42,099 nucleotides of DNA, taken from NCBI GenBank assembly GCA_002309175.1, contig DBWX01000014.1:59020-101118 (forward strand), written 5' to 3'. The notes beneath the pieces were generated by a model. It was not told where the DNA came from. It ran no database searches and saw only the letters and a program-made list of their open reading frames with translations. This document shows, piece after piece, positions 32,301-40,384 of this stretch. Both the position numbers and the translations under genes were made by a program. This DNA is from Ruminococcaceae bacterium UBA1227. GTDB taxonomy: Bacteria; Bacillota; Clostridia; Oscillospirales; Acutalibacteraceae. Position 1 is the first letter of the stretch, and each line of letters starts with the position of its first letter.

Positions 32301-33278
32301 TTGAGAGACGGTTTCGGCAGAAACATTGATTATCTGAGAATCTCCGTGACCGACAGGTGTAATCTGCGCTGCACATACTGTATGCCCGAGGAGGGCGTCG
32401 AGCCCATGGCACACGCAGATGTCCTGTCGTATGAGGAGACGGTGAGGCTGGTCCGCATTTTTGCGGAGCTCGGCATTAAAAACGTGCGCCTCACCGGAGG
32501 GGAACCGCTCGTTCGTCGCGGCATAGAGAGTCTCGTTGCCGAGATAAAGGCAATGCCCGGCATAGAGACCTTATCAATTACGACGAACGGTATACTTCTC
32601 CCCGAGAAGTTCTCCTCCCTGAAAGAGGGCGGGCTCGACGCCGTCAATATCAGTCTGGACACACTCGTCCCGGAGAAGTTTGACCGTATTACGAGACGAA
32701 CGGGACTTCCCGTGGTCCTTGAGGCAATAGACCTCTGTCTGGATGCCGGCATAAATACGAAGATAAATGTCGTCGCGATGAAGGGCGTCAATGACGATGA
32801 GTTTGTCGCGCTGGCGGAACTTGCAAGGGACAGAAATCTTGCGGTCAGATTTATCGAATACATGCCGATAGGCAAGAATGACTTTGAAAAGTATGTTCCG
32901 GGAGCGGAAATCAGGAGGCAGATTGAAGAGGCTTTCGGACCGATGACACCTGATACGGCACCGAGGGGACACGGACCGGCGCTCTACTACAGACCCGAAG
33001 GGTTTAAAGGATGTATAGGATTCATCTCTGCTATGACTTGTGCCTTCTGCAGCAGCTGCAACCGCGTGCGTCTGACGGCGGACGGTTTTCTGAAACTCTG
33101 CCTGCAGTATGATATCGGCACATCGCTCCGTGACGCCATGAGATCCGGTGCTTCCGATGAAGAGATAAAAGATGTTATAATAAAGACTGTCGAAAAGAAA
33201 CCGAAGGAACACACTTTCAACGACTGGCTTGATGCAAAACATATCGAAGAAAAGAATATGAGCAAAATCGGAGGCTGA
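32301..33278 (+). CDS. moaA: GTP 3',8-cyclase MoaA
   Basis: First enzyme of molybdenum/tungsten cofactor synthesis (325 aa), a radical SAM enzyme acting on GTP. The N-terminal cluster is CNLRCTYC (Cys20, Cys24, Cys27). The second cluster is in CAFCSSCNRVRLT with a further Cys in FLKLCL. The C-terminal SKIGG keeps the double glycine needed for activity. The TTG at 32301 is preferred because GAGAGGGA at 32288-32295 is spaced for it; a TTG at 32286 would overlap the previous gene by 4 bp. Confidence 0.96.
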   Translation: MRDGFGRNIDYLRISVTDRCNLRCTYCMPEEGVEPMAHADVLSYEETVRLVRIFAELGIKNVRLTGGEPLVRRGIESLVAEIKAMPGIETLSITTNGILLPEKFSSLKEGGLDAVNISLDTLVPEKFDRITRRTGLPVVLEAIDLCLDAGINTKINVVAMKGVNDDEFVALAELARDRNLAVRFIEYMPIGKNDFEKYVPGAEIRRQIEEAFGPMTPDTAPRGHGPALYYRPEGFKGCIGFISAMTCAFCSSCNRVRLTADGFLKLCLQYDIGTSLRDAMRSGASDEEIKDVIIKTVEKKPKEHTFNDWLDAKHIEEKNMSKIGG

Positions 33279-33280
33279 AA

Positions 33281-33790
33281 ATGAGCGAAGATAAGAAAAC
33301 AATAAAAGCTGCGGTACTTACACTGTCCGACAAGGGATCAAGGGGCGAGCGCGAGGACCTGTCCGGCCCCGCTATAAAGGAGTTCATTGAACCCTACGGC
33401 TATGAGGTTGTGGATTACAAAATCATACCGGATGATTTTGACCTGATAAGAAAAGAGATAAAGAGAATAGCAGATGAGGACGTGGCAAACGTCCTGTTTA
33501 CCACAGGCGGCACGGGTTTTTCACAGCGCGATGTCACGCCTGAGGCCACGAAGGCGGTCTGTCACCGCGATGTGCCCGGAATACCCGAGGCCATGCGTGC
33601 CGCCTCAATGCAGATTACAAACAAGGCAATGCTCTCCAGAGCATATGCCGGCATAAGAAAGAACACCCTGGTAATCAACCTGCCGGGTTCACCCAAGGCC
33701 GTAAAAGAGAGCCTTGAGGTAATAATCGAGCCCCTGCGTCACGGTATAGAAATACTTATCGGTGACGCATCAGAGTGCGCAAGGAAGTAA
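33281..33790 (+). CDS. mogA: Molybdopterin adenylyltransferase MogA/MoaB
   Basis: Adenylates molybdopterin before metal insertion (169 aa). The MoCF-biosynth domain has the substrate motif LFTTGGTGFSQRDVTPEAT, with preceding LTLSDKGSRGEREDLSG and following LVINLPGSPKAVKESLE. Sequence alone does not separate MogA from MoaB; the name follows the general family. It starts two bases after moaA with ATCGGAGGCTG upstream and is followed by moeA after 3 bp. Confidence 0.92.
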   Translation: MSEDKKTIKAAVLTLSDKGSRGEREDLSGPAIKEFIEPYGYEVVDYKIIPDDFDLIRKEIKRIADEDVANVLFTTGGTGFSQRDVTPEATKAVCHRDVPGIPEAMRAASMQITNKAMLSRAYAGIRKNTLVINLPGSPKAVKESLEVIIEPLRHGIEILIGDASECARK

Positions 33791-33793
33791 ACC

Positions 33794-35011
33794 ATGTTAA
33801 CTGTTAAGACTTCGGCTGAAGCTGAAAAAATCATATCCGATACTTTCGGAATGCTGAGAACCGAAACGGAGGAGGTCGCCCTTTCCGAATCGGCCGGCAG
33901 GATATTGGCTGAGGACATAACCTCAAAGGAGGATGTCCCCGGCTTTAACCGTTCCACCGTTGACGGATATGCGGTGAAGGCTGCCGATACCTTCGGCTGC
34001 TCCGACAGCATTCCCGCCATTTTGGATTTCAAGGGTGAAGTCCTGATGGGTGTGACTCCCGAATTTGAAATAGAGAAGGGTCAATGCGCATATGTGCCCA
34101 CCGGCGGCGAGCTGCCAAAGGGCGCGGATGCGATGGTCATGCTTGAGTTTTCAGAGGACTACGGGGACGGCACACGCGCCCTTTTAAAACCCTCTGCGCC
34201 GGGACAACATGTCACATTCACAGGTGATGACGTAAAATGCGGCGCCGAGGTTTTAAAGGCAGGAACCTGCCCGGCAGCCCGCCATATAGGTGCGCTTGCT
34301 GCCATGGGTTACTCCTCTGTCCGCGTATATAAGAAACTGAAGGTTGCGGTACTGTCCACCGGAGACGAACTTGTGGACGTATCAGAGAAGCCCGAAGGGG
34401 CACAGGTAAGAGATATCAACAGCTATGAACTCTGCGCCGCACTCCGTGCTCTCGGATGCGAGCCTTACAGCTTCGGTATTGTCAGAGATGACCTGCCTCT
34501 GCTTGAGAGCAAGGTGAAAGAGGCCGTTGAAAACTTCGATATGGTCATAGTCTCCGGCGGAAGCTCGGTCGGTGTCAAAGACGCTACATTCAAAGTCTAT
34601 GACAAACTCGGTGAGGTCCTCTTCCACGGCATTGCCATAAAGCCGGGCAAGCCCACTATCTGCGCAAGCATAGAAGGTAAGCCCTGCTTCGGACTTCCGG
34701 GACATCCGCTTGCGGCATTTTATATTTTCAGCCTCTTTGTAAAACCGCTCATACTCACGATGAGCGGAGCAGACAGGGAGATGGTCCTGAAAAAGAGACT
34801 GCCCGTCACACTCTCGATTCCGAGCAATCACGGAAGAGAGGAGTGTATGGGTGTAAAGATAGTTGAAAAGGACGGCAGGGAATATGCCGAGCCTGTCTAT
34901 ACAAAATCCGGTCTTATAAGCACACTTTCACAGGTCGACGGATTCATCAGAATCAGCAGGGACTGTGAGGGTATAGGAGGCGGAGAGGAAGTCGAGGTGG
35001 AACTGTTTTGA
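33794..35011 (+). CDS. moeA: Molybdopterin molybdenumtransferase MoeA
   Basis: Inserts molybdate or tungstate into adenylated molybdopterin (405 aa, normal length). Domain order is typical. The N-terminal part has DVPGFNRSTVDGYAVKA, then PTGGELPKGADAMVMLE. The MogA-like domain has STGDELVDV, DINSYEL, VSGGSSVGVKD and FGLPGHPLAAFY. The C-terminal domain IV ends GIGGGEEVEVELF. It overlaps the following MoeA-PBP gene by 4 bp (TTGA), so two insertases are made together. Confidence 0.95.
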   Translation: MLTVKTSAEAEKIISDTFGMLRTETEEVALSESAGRILAEDITSKEDVPGFNRSTVDGYAVKAADTFGCSDSIPAILDFKGEVLMGVTPEFEIEKGQCAYVPTGGELPKGADAMVMLEFSEDYGDGTRALLKPSAPGQHVTFTGDDVKCGAEVLKAGTCPAARHIGALAAMGYSSVRVYKKLKVAVLSTGDELVDVSEKPEGAQVRDINSYELCAALRALGCEPYSFGIVRDDLPLLESKVKEAVENFDMVIVSGGSSVGVKDATFKVYDKLGEVLFHGIAIKPGKPTICASIEGKPCFGLPGHPLAAFYIFSLFVKPLILTMSGADREMVLKKRLPVTLSIPSNHGREECMGVKIVEKDGREYAEPVYTKSGLISTLSQVDGFIRISRDCEGIGGGEEVEVELF

Positions 35012-36894
35012 AATATGAATATCTGACAAATGAAGATCTCGACATTGCGGTGGAATCGTATATTGCCGTGCTCAAAAGCGAGGGGCTGGCACCGAAATCG
35101 GAGACCATCCCCGTATTCAGGGCAGCGGGACGCATGACCGCGCACGCGGTCTATGCGCATATCTGCGCGCCTCATTACAACGCCTCTGCCATGGACGGCA
35201 TCGCGCTTATGGCAAATGTCACATTCGGCGCGACAGAGACCACGCCCGTGCGTCTGACGGAGGATCAGTTCATACAGGTTGACACGGGCGACCCGATGCC
35301 CGAAGGCACGGACGCCGTTGTAATGATAGAGGATGTTGTGCGCGACGGTGAAGATGTATTGCTCTACGGAGCGGCAACTCCCTGGCAGCATGTACGCCAG
35401 ATAGGCGAGGATGTCTGTGCGGGTGATATGATTCTCCCGTCATATACGGAAATCACTCCGGCGGCACTCGGCGCCATGCTTGCGGGCGGTGTCCTGGAAG
35501 TGGACGTTGTGAAGGCGCCGGTCGTCGGTATTATACCGACGGGCGATGAAATCGTGCCGCCCTGTTCCGACCCGAAACCGGGCGATATTATCGAATTCAA
35601 CTCGACAATATTCTCGGGCATCCTGGAAAGCTGGGGCGCTGAGCCCAGGGTCTATCCGATTGTAAAAGATAAAAAGGAAGAGATTATAAATGCCGTGGAG
35701 ACGGCTGTCGCGGAGTGCGACGCCGTCATCATAAATGCCGGCTCGTCAGCGGGCAGGGATGACTACTCATCCCTCGCCGTGTCGACGGTCGGCCGCATGC
35801 TCTACCACGGCATTGCCATAAAGCCCGGCAAGCCCGCCATTTTGGGCTATTCGCAGAATAAGCCCATACTCGGCGTGCCGGGATATCCCGTGTCGGGCAT
35901 AATTGTCCTGGAGGAGATCTTAAGACCGGTCATAGAGATTATGACGGGCAGAAATCTCCACAAGCAGACAGTTATAAAAGCTTCTCTCGGCAGAGTCATG
36001 ACATCTCCTCTGAAATACAGGGAATTTGTCAGGGCGAGAGTGGGCATAAACGAAAAGGGCGAATATATTGCCACTCCCTTAAACCGCGGAGCGGGCGTTG
36101 TCACCTCTTTCGTCAAGGCTGACGGAATTATCGATATTCCGCAGGACTGTGAGGGATATGAGGCGGGCGATATTGTAGAAGTAACACTGCTTCGCCCGCA
36201 GAGCGACATAGACAACACGCTGACCATAATCGGCAGCCATGACCCGCTTATCGATGAGATCATAGATGTCCTCAGGATTTCGGACAATGAATCCGTGGTC
36301 TCCTCCTCGCATGTCGGTTCCATGGGCGCCATCATGGCGATAAAGCGCGGCGAGGCCCAGATGGGCGCCATCCACCTCCTTGATGAGGAGACGGGTGCGT
36401 ACAATGACAGCTACATCGCCAAATATTTCCCGAACGGCGGAGTAAAGCTCGAAAAAGGCGTAAAGCGCGTCCAGGGAATAATGGTTGCAAAGGGCAATCC
36501 CAAGGGCATTAAAGAGTTCAAAGACCTCGCCCGCGAGGGCATTTCATACGTAAACCGTCAGAAGGGAGCGGGCACGCGCATACTCTGTGATTTCCTGCTT
36601 AAAGAAAACGGCATGGATCCCGCAGACCTCTACGGTTACGAGCGCGAAGAGTTTACTCACACTTCCGTTGCGGCTCAGATTGCCTCGGGTACGGCTGACG
36701 CCGGCCTCGGCATCTACTCCGCAGCAAAGACATACGACCTTGATTTCATACCCGTCTGCGACGAGGAGTATGACTTCCTCATAGATGAGAAGGCGTATGA
36801 CAGTGAGAAGGTTCAGAAGTTCCTCTCCGTACTTCGCAGCGATGAGATTAAAGAGAGACTTTCAAGGATGGGAGGCTATGAGACATGGAACTGA
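35008..36894 (+). CDS. MoeA fused to a PBP-like substrate-binding domain
   Basis: A 628-aa fusion. Residues 1 to about 400 are MoeA (NASAMDGIAL, DTGDPMPEGTDAVVMIED, IPTGDEIVPP, INAGSSAGRDDYS, GVPGYPVSG). Residues about 405-628 are a PBP-like domain (TIIGSHDPLIDEI, SSHVGSMGAIMAIKRGEAQM, QKGAGTRILCDFLL, HTSVAAQIASGTADAGLGI), related to periplasmic molybdate-binding folds but without a signal, so cytoplasmic. Such fusions are known in anaerobic bacteria and archaea. The binding domain may select or sense the oxyanion, but that is inference. The start is TTG with GAGGTGG upstream, overlapping moeA. Confidence 0.93.
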   Translation: MKYEYLTNEDLDIAVESYIAVLKSEGLAPKSETIPVFRAAGRMTAHAVYAHICAPHYNASAMDGIALMANVTFGATETTPVRLTEDQFIQVDTGDPMPEGTDAVVMIEDVVRDGEDVLLYGAATPWQHVRQIGEDVCAGDMILPSYTEITPAALGAMLAGGVLEVDVVKAPVVGIIPTGDEIVPPCSDPKPGDIIEFNSTIFSGILESWGAEPRVYPIVKDKKEEIINAVETAVAECDAVIINAGSSAGRDDYSSLAVSTVGRMLYHGIAIKPGKPAILGYSQNKPILGVPGYPVSGIIVLEEILRPVIEIMTGRNLHKQTVIKASLGRVMTSPLKYREFVRARVGINEKGEYIATPLNRGAGVVTSFVKADGIIDIPQDCEGYEAGDIVEVTLLRPQSDIDNTLTIIGSHDPLIDEIIDVLRISDNESVVSSSHVGSMGAIMAIKRGEAQMGAIHLLDEETGAYNDSYIAKYFPNGGVKLEKGVKRVQGIMVAKGNPKGIKEFKDLAREGISYVNRQKGAGTRILCDFLLKENGMDPADLYGYEREEFTHTSVAAQIASGTADAGLGIYSAAKTYDLDFIPVCDEEYDFLIDEKAYDSEKVQKFLSVLRSDEIKERLSRMGGYETWN

Positions 36895-37352
36895 CCCATA
36901 TCGATGAAAAAGGCGCCGCCCGCATGGTTGACGTCGGCGACAAGGATTACACCCACAGAACGGCAAAAGCCCAGGCGATCGTCACCATGAAGGCTGAGAC
37001 GCTTGAGCTTATAAAAGAGGGCAATATTAAAAAAGGCGATGTGTTCTCCTGTGCAAGAATAGCGGGCATACAGGCCGCAAAGCGCACATTCGAACTCATC
37101 CCGATGTGCCATCCGCTTCCTCTTGAGAAGATCTCAGTGGACCTTGAGGCGATAAATGACACACAGGTAAAAATAATCTCCACCGTGTCCTGCACGTACA
37201 AGACAGGGGTGGAGATGGAAGCTCTCACGGCCGCAAATGTCGCCGCGCTCACAATCTATGATATGTGTAAGGCGGTCGACCGCGGCATGGTTATTTCCGA
37301 CTGCTGCCTTCTCTACAAGGACGGCGGCAAGTCCGGAGTTTATGAGAGATAA
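36885..37352 (+). CDS. moaC: Cyclic pyranopterin monophosphate synthase MoaC
   Basis: Works after MoaA to form cyclic pyranopterin monophosphate (155 aa). Signature elements: THIDEKGAARMVDVGDKDYT at the start, then GIQAAKRTFELIPMCHPLPL and GVEMEALTAANVAALTIYDM with CKAVDRGM. It overlaps the MoeA-PBP gene by 10 bp and is the last gene of the operon. Its stop codon abuts the convergent gene with no space for a terminator. Confidence 0.97.
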   Translation: MELTHIDEKGAARMVDVGDKDYTHRTAKAQAIVTMKAETLELIKEGNIKKGDVFSCARIAGIQAAKRTFELIPMCHPLPLEKISVDLEAINDTQVKIISTVSCTYKTGVEMEALTAANVAALTIYDMCKAVDRGMVISDCCLLYKDGGKSGVYER

Positions 37353-38942
37353 TTATTTATAGAAAGCATAGACTGAGCCGGAAGGGCGGACCGTCACGTC
37401 TGCCGCCGTCTCGTCCTGAACGATGTATGTATCCCTGCTGACGGTGGGGATGAGATATGCATTGTTCAGAAGATAGTTCTCGCACTCGACGAGGATGTCC
37501 GTGAGTTTGTCGGAGTCCTCGGAGCTCAGCGCCGAATTCACGAGTTTGTCGAATTCGGGATTCTGAAGATTTATAATGTTCTTTGCGGAGTCTGAAGTGA
37601 AGTTCTTCAGATACTCGCTCGCGAGGAAATCAGAGGTGACTATGGTCGTGTAAGCGATATCATAGTCGCCTTCGTTTATGACCGAGTCAAGCTCCTCCTG
37701 GGTCGCGAAGGACTCAAAGGTGAGGGTCAGCGCGACGCCGAAGGTCTTCTGCCAGCCCTGCATTATGGTTTTGACGCTGTCGAGGTCGCTCTCGAGGCAG
37801 ACGAGCTTTAAGTTGAGAGTGAGGTCGTCCGGAATTTCCTGGGCCTCGTTGCGTTCTTTCAGGGCACGGTAGATTTCGTCTGCCTTGCTGAGGTCATATT
37901 CCGGTCCGCGCAGGACATTGGCGTTCGCGCGGTAGGATGTGCCGGCCTGGAGAAGGCAGGCGGAAGGGATGACGCCTTCCGCTCTGGAGATACCCTTGCC
38001 GACGAGGGCGTCGATATCCGTCGAGTGCGCAAACGCGAGGCGTATGCTGCGGAAGGTGTTCAGTGTCTCATTCGAACAGTTGAAACAGAAGGCCTTTACG
38101 GCATTCTTGTAATGCGAGACCTTGTACTCCGGACCGAGATCCGTCGTCTCGTCGCGTGAAGCAGTCTTTATGCTGAACTCACGCGGCTTTTCCTCATCGG
38201 GAACGAAGAGGCGGATTGTGTCGGAGAGAGCTCTGTACGAGCCTTTGTAGTCCGGGTTTTTCTTTAAGGTTACGGCGCCGATATCTTCATCAAAGAGGCC
38301 CAGATAGAAGGGGCCGTTTGAGAGCAGCAGGCTTGTGGAGAGTCCGTACCTGCCGGCTGTCTCATTGAAAAATGCCTCTTTGCACGGCATGCAGATGGGA
38401 AGCGCCAGAGTGGTCAGGAGACCCTCAAAGGGCTTTTTAAGCTCGATGACGAGGGTCACGTCATCCGTGGCATAGGCGCGGCTTACGGCGTCGAGCATAT
38501 AGGCGTACGGCGAGCCCGTGTTCTTGTCAAGAACACGCATGATGCCGTATGCGAAATCCTCCGCCGTGACGCGCGTGTCGAGACTCTTTACAAAGTCCTC
38601 GCCGAGGGCTTTTGTCGCGCTTTTCGGGACGTACCATTTGGCGTCGTCGCGCAGGGCGAAGGTGTAGATGAGACCATCGGGTGAGACGGTCCAGGCCTGC
38701 GCTGCAGCCTTCTGGATGTTGCCCGAGGCGTCAATCCGTACGAGTCCCTCAAAGCAGTTGTTCAATATGGTCTCAAGTTCGAGGCCCTCCGCAATCTGCG
38801 GGTCGTAGCAGTTCGGCACGTAATTTATGGGAGCACTGATTGCGGTTGACTTGCTTTTGCCGCAGGCAGTGAGAGTTATTAACATTGTGAGGCAGATTAT
38901 TATGATTAGTCCGTTTTTCAGGACACGGGGTTGTTGTATAAT
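37353..38942 (-). CDS. Family 5 extracellular solute-binding lipoprotein (peptide/nickel type), ATT start
   Basis: Binding protein of the Opp/Dpp/Nik family (529 aa with the start used here). The first ATG (38885) would leave only seven residues before the lipobox cysteine. Upstream in the same frame an ATT at 38942-38940 lies 8 nt after GGAGG (forward 38951-38955) and gives a full lipoprotein signal peptide, RVLKNG followed by a hydrophobic run ending LTAC. Family elements: LNNCFEGLVRIDASGNIQKA, AQAWTVSPDGLIYTFALRDD, SNGPFYL, IRLAFAHSTDIDALV and the end GSVYAFYK. No permease or ATPase is adjacent, so it is an orphan binding protein here. It may serve another importer; the ligand is unknown. 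Confidence 0.85.
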   Translation of the reverse strand: MIQQPRVLKNGLIIIICLTMLITLTACGKSKSTAISAPINYVPNCYDPQIAEGLELETILNNCFEGLVRIDASGNIQKAAAQAWTVSPDGLIYTFALRDDAKWYVPKSATKALGEDFVKSLDTRVTAEDFAYGIMRVLDKNTGSPYAYMLDAVSRAYATDDVTLVIELKKPFEGLLTTLALPICMPCKEAFFNETAGRYGLSTSLLLSNGPFYLGLFDEDIGAVTLKKNPDYKGSYRALSDTIRLFVPDEEKPREFSIKTASRDETTDLGPEYKVSHYKNAVKAFCFNCSNETLNTFRSIRLAFAHSTDIDALVGKGISRAEGVIPSACLLQAGTSYRANANVLRGPEYDLSKADEIYRALKERNEAQEIPDDLTLNLKLVCLESDLDSVKTIMQGWQKTFGVALTLTFESFATQEELDSVINEGDYDIAYTTIVTSDFLASEYLKNFTSDSAKNIINLQNPEFDKLVNSALSSEDSDKLTDILVECENYLLNNAYLIPTVSRDTYIVQDETAADVTVRPSGSVYAFYK

Positions 38943-38963
38943 GGAGTAGACCTCCTTTTTGTT

Positions 38964-38992
38964 TTTACATATTTTACCATATATGCTAGAAT
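38964..38992 (+). promoter_or_regulatory. Sigma-A promoter of rmuC
   Basis: TTTACA (38964-38969) and TAGAAT (38987-38992) are 17 bp apart, each with five of six consensus matches. The start codon of rmuC follows at 39019, giving a short leader of about 20 nt. Confidence 0.75.
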
Positions 38993-38999
38993 AAATCTA
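38971..38999 (-). promoter_or_regulatory. Possible promoter for the solute-binding lipoprotein
   Basis: On the minus strand, TAAAAT (forward 38971-38976) is preceded by TGG (extended -10). TAGATT (forward 38994-38999) lies 17 bp further upstream with 3 of 6 matches. It overlaps the rmuC promoter on the other strand, so the two may interfere. Weak by sequence alone. Confidence 0.4.
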
Positions 39000-39018
39000 T
39001 CAAAGAAAGGGTGTTTGC

Positions 39019-40266
39019 ATGAATTCGGCACTGATTACCATATTGCTTGTGCTCATAGCAGTTCTGCTCATTGTGTGCATTGTTCTGCTGCTTTTGAATC
39101 GCAAAAAAATAGGCGAGATAGATCAGATAGACCAGGCGGCCGCCTTCCGCTCCGTGGAGGATAAGATACGCGATGTAGGCCGCGTCACATCTGAGGAATT
39201 CCATCGCTCGAGAGTCGAGACGGCGGGAAACAAGGATGCCATAGTAAAGCAGATTTCCGAGCTCTCCGAAAAGAGCCTTGAGAGCCAGATGAATCTCGGC
39301 GACCGCATAAACCGTTCCCTCACCGAAATCAGGGAGGGCAACGAGAAGAAACTCGACGAGATGCGCCAGACTGTCGATGAAAAGCTCACAAAGACGCTCA
39401 CAACGCGCCTTGACAGTTCTTTCAAGACGGTTTCGGAACAGCTTGAAAACCTCTATAAATCTCTCGGTGAGATGAAGGAACTCTCAGCCGGCGTTACGAC
39501 AAATGTCTCGAGCCTCAACCGTATACTGACCAATGTCAAGGCGCGCGGAACCTGGGCCGAGGTCCAGCTCGAGGCCATCCTGGACCAGACAATTCCCGGC
39601 ATGTACGAGAAGAACGTCGCAACAAGGCAGGGCTCACTCGCCCGTGTCGAGTTCGCCGTCAAAATCCCCTCGGGTGAGGATTCATCAAAATTTGCCTATC
39701 TGCCCATAGACAGCAAGTTTCCCATGGAGGACTATGCGCGCCTCTGCGAGGCTGCTGACGCGGCGGACGCTCCGGCGCTTGAGGCCGCAAGAAAGGCCCT
39801 TGAAACCCGCGTAAAGGATGAGGCAAAACAGATAAGTGCTTACATAAATGAGCCCGTAACTACGCCTTTTGCCATCATGTACCTGGCGACTGAGGGCCTC
39901 TATGCCGAGGTCACTTCCTCAAAGAACGGTCTTGCCGAGGAGGTGCAGTCCAAGTACGGTATAATGGTGGCGGGCCCCACGACTATCACTGCGCTTTTAA
40001 ATTCTCTCTCCATGGGCTTCCGTGCCATAGCCATCAATGAAAAGGCGAATGAAGTCAGGGAACTCCTCTCCGTGACAAAGGCACAGTACGGCAAGTTCGA
40101 GGAGATTCTTGCCAAGGCGCAGAGCAAGATTACCGATGCCGGAAAGGTGCTTGGCGAAGCTCAGCACAGAAATGAGATCATCAACAAGAAATTGAAGAAG
40201 GTCGATGCCATCGAGATTGGCGAAGCGGAAGCTTATCTGCAGATAGATGACGGCTTTGACGAATAA
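39019..40266 (+). CDS. rmuC: DNA recombination protein RmuC
   Basis: RmuC family protein (415 aa), described as limiting DNA rearrangements at inverted repeats and carrying a nuclease-like fold. One N-terminal membrane helix (residues 4-26, very Leu/Ile/Val-rich) is followed by a coiled-coil stretch to about residue 150. The RmuC domain has NVKARGTWAEVQLEAILDQ, AYLPIDSKFPMEDYARL, FAIMYLATEGLYAEV and MVAGPTTITALLNSLSMGF. It is a single-gene transcription unit with its own promoter and terminator. The ribosome binding site is AAAGGGTG. Confidence 0.95.
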   Translation: MNSALITILLVLIAVLLIVCIVLLLLNRKKIGEIDQIDQAAAFRSVEDKIRDVGRVTSEEFHRSRVETAGNKDAIVKQISELSEKSLESQMNLGDRINRSLTEIREGNEKKLDEMRQTVDEKLTKTLTTRLDSSFKTVSEQLENLYKSLGEMKELSAGVTTNVSSLNRILTNVKARGTWAEVQLEAILDQTIPGMYEKNVATRQGSLARVEFAVKIPSGEDSSKFAYLPIDSKFPMEDYARLCEAADAADAPALEAARKALETRVKDEAKQISAYINEPVTTPFAIMYLATEGLYAEVTSSKNGLAEEVQSKYGIMVAGPTTITALLNSLSMGFRAIAINEKANEVRELLSVTKAQYGKFEEILAKAQSKITDAGKVLGEAQHRNEIINKKLKKVDAIEIGEAEAYLQIDDGFDE

Positions 40267-40279
40267 CCGAAGACTTTAA

Positions 40280-40308
40280 GGCGACGGCTTTTGCCGTCGC
40301 CTTTTTTT
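40280..40308 (+). terminator. Intrinsic terminator of rmuC
   Basis: GGCGACGGC (40280-40288) pairs with GCCGTCGCC (40293-40301) around TTTT, followed by seven T. A perfect 9-bp GC-rich stem. Confidence 0.95.
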
Positions 40309-40309
40309 C

Positions 40310-40338
40310 TTGATATGAACTCTTATAATGTGTATAAT
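40310..40338 (+). promoter_or_regulatory. Sigma-A promoter of the GH3 gene
   Basis: TTGATA (40310-40315; 5 of 6 matches) and a perfect TATAAT (40333-40338) are separated by 17 bp, directly after the rmuC terminator and 46 bp before the GH3 start codon. No clear operator repeat is seen. Confidence 0.82.
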
Positions 40339-40384
40339 TTATCTGTATATTTATATATTCCCGAATTCATTGAGGAGCGTATCT

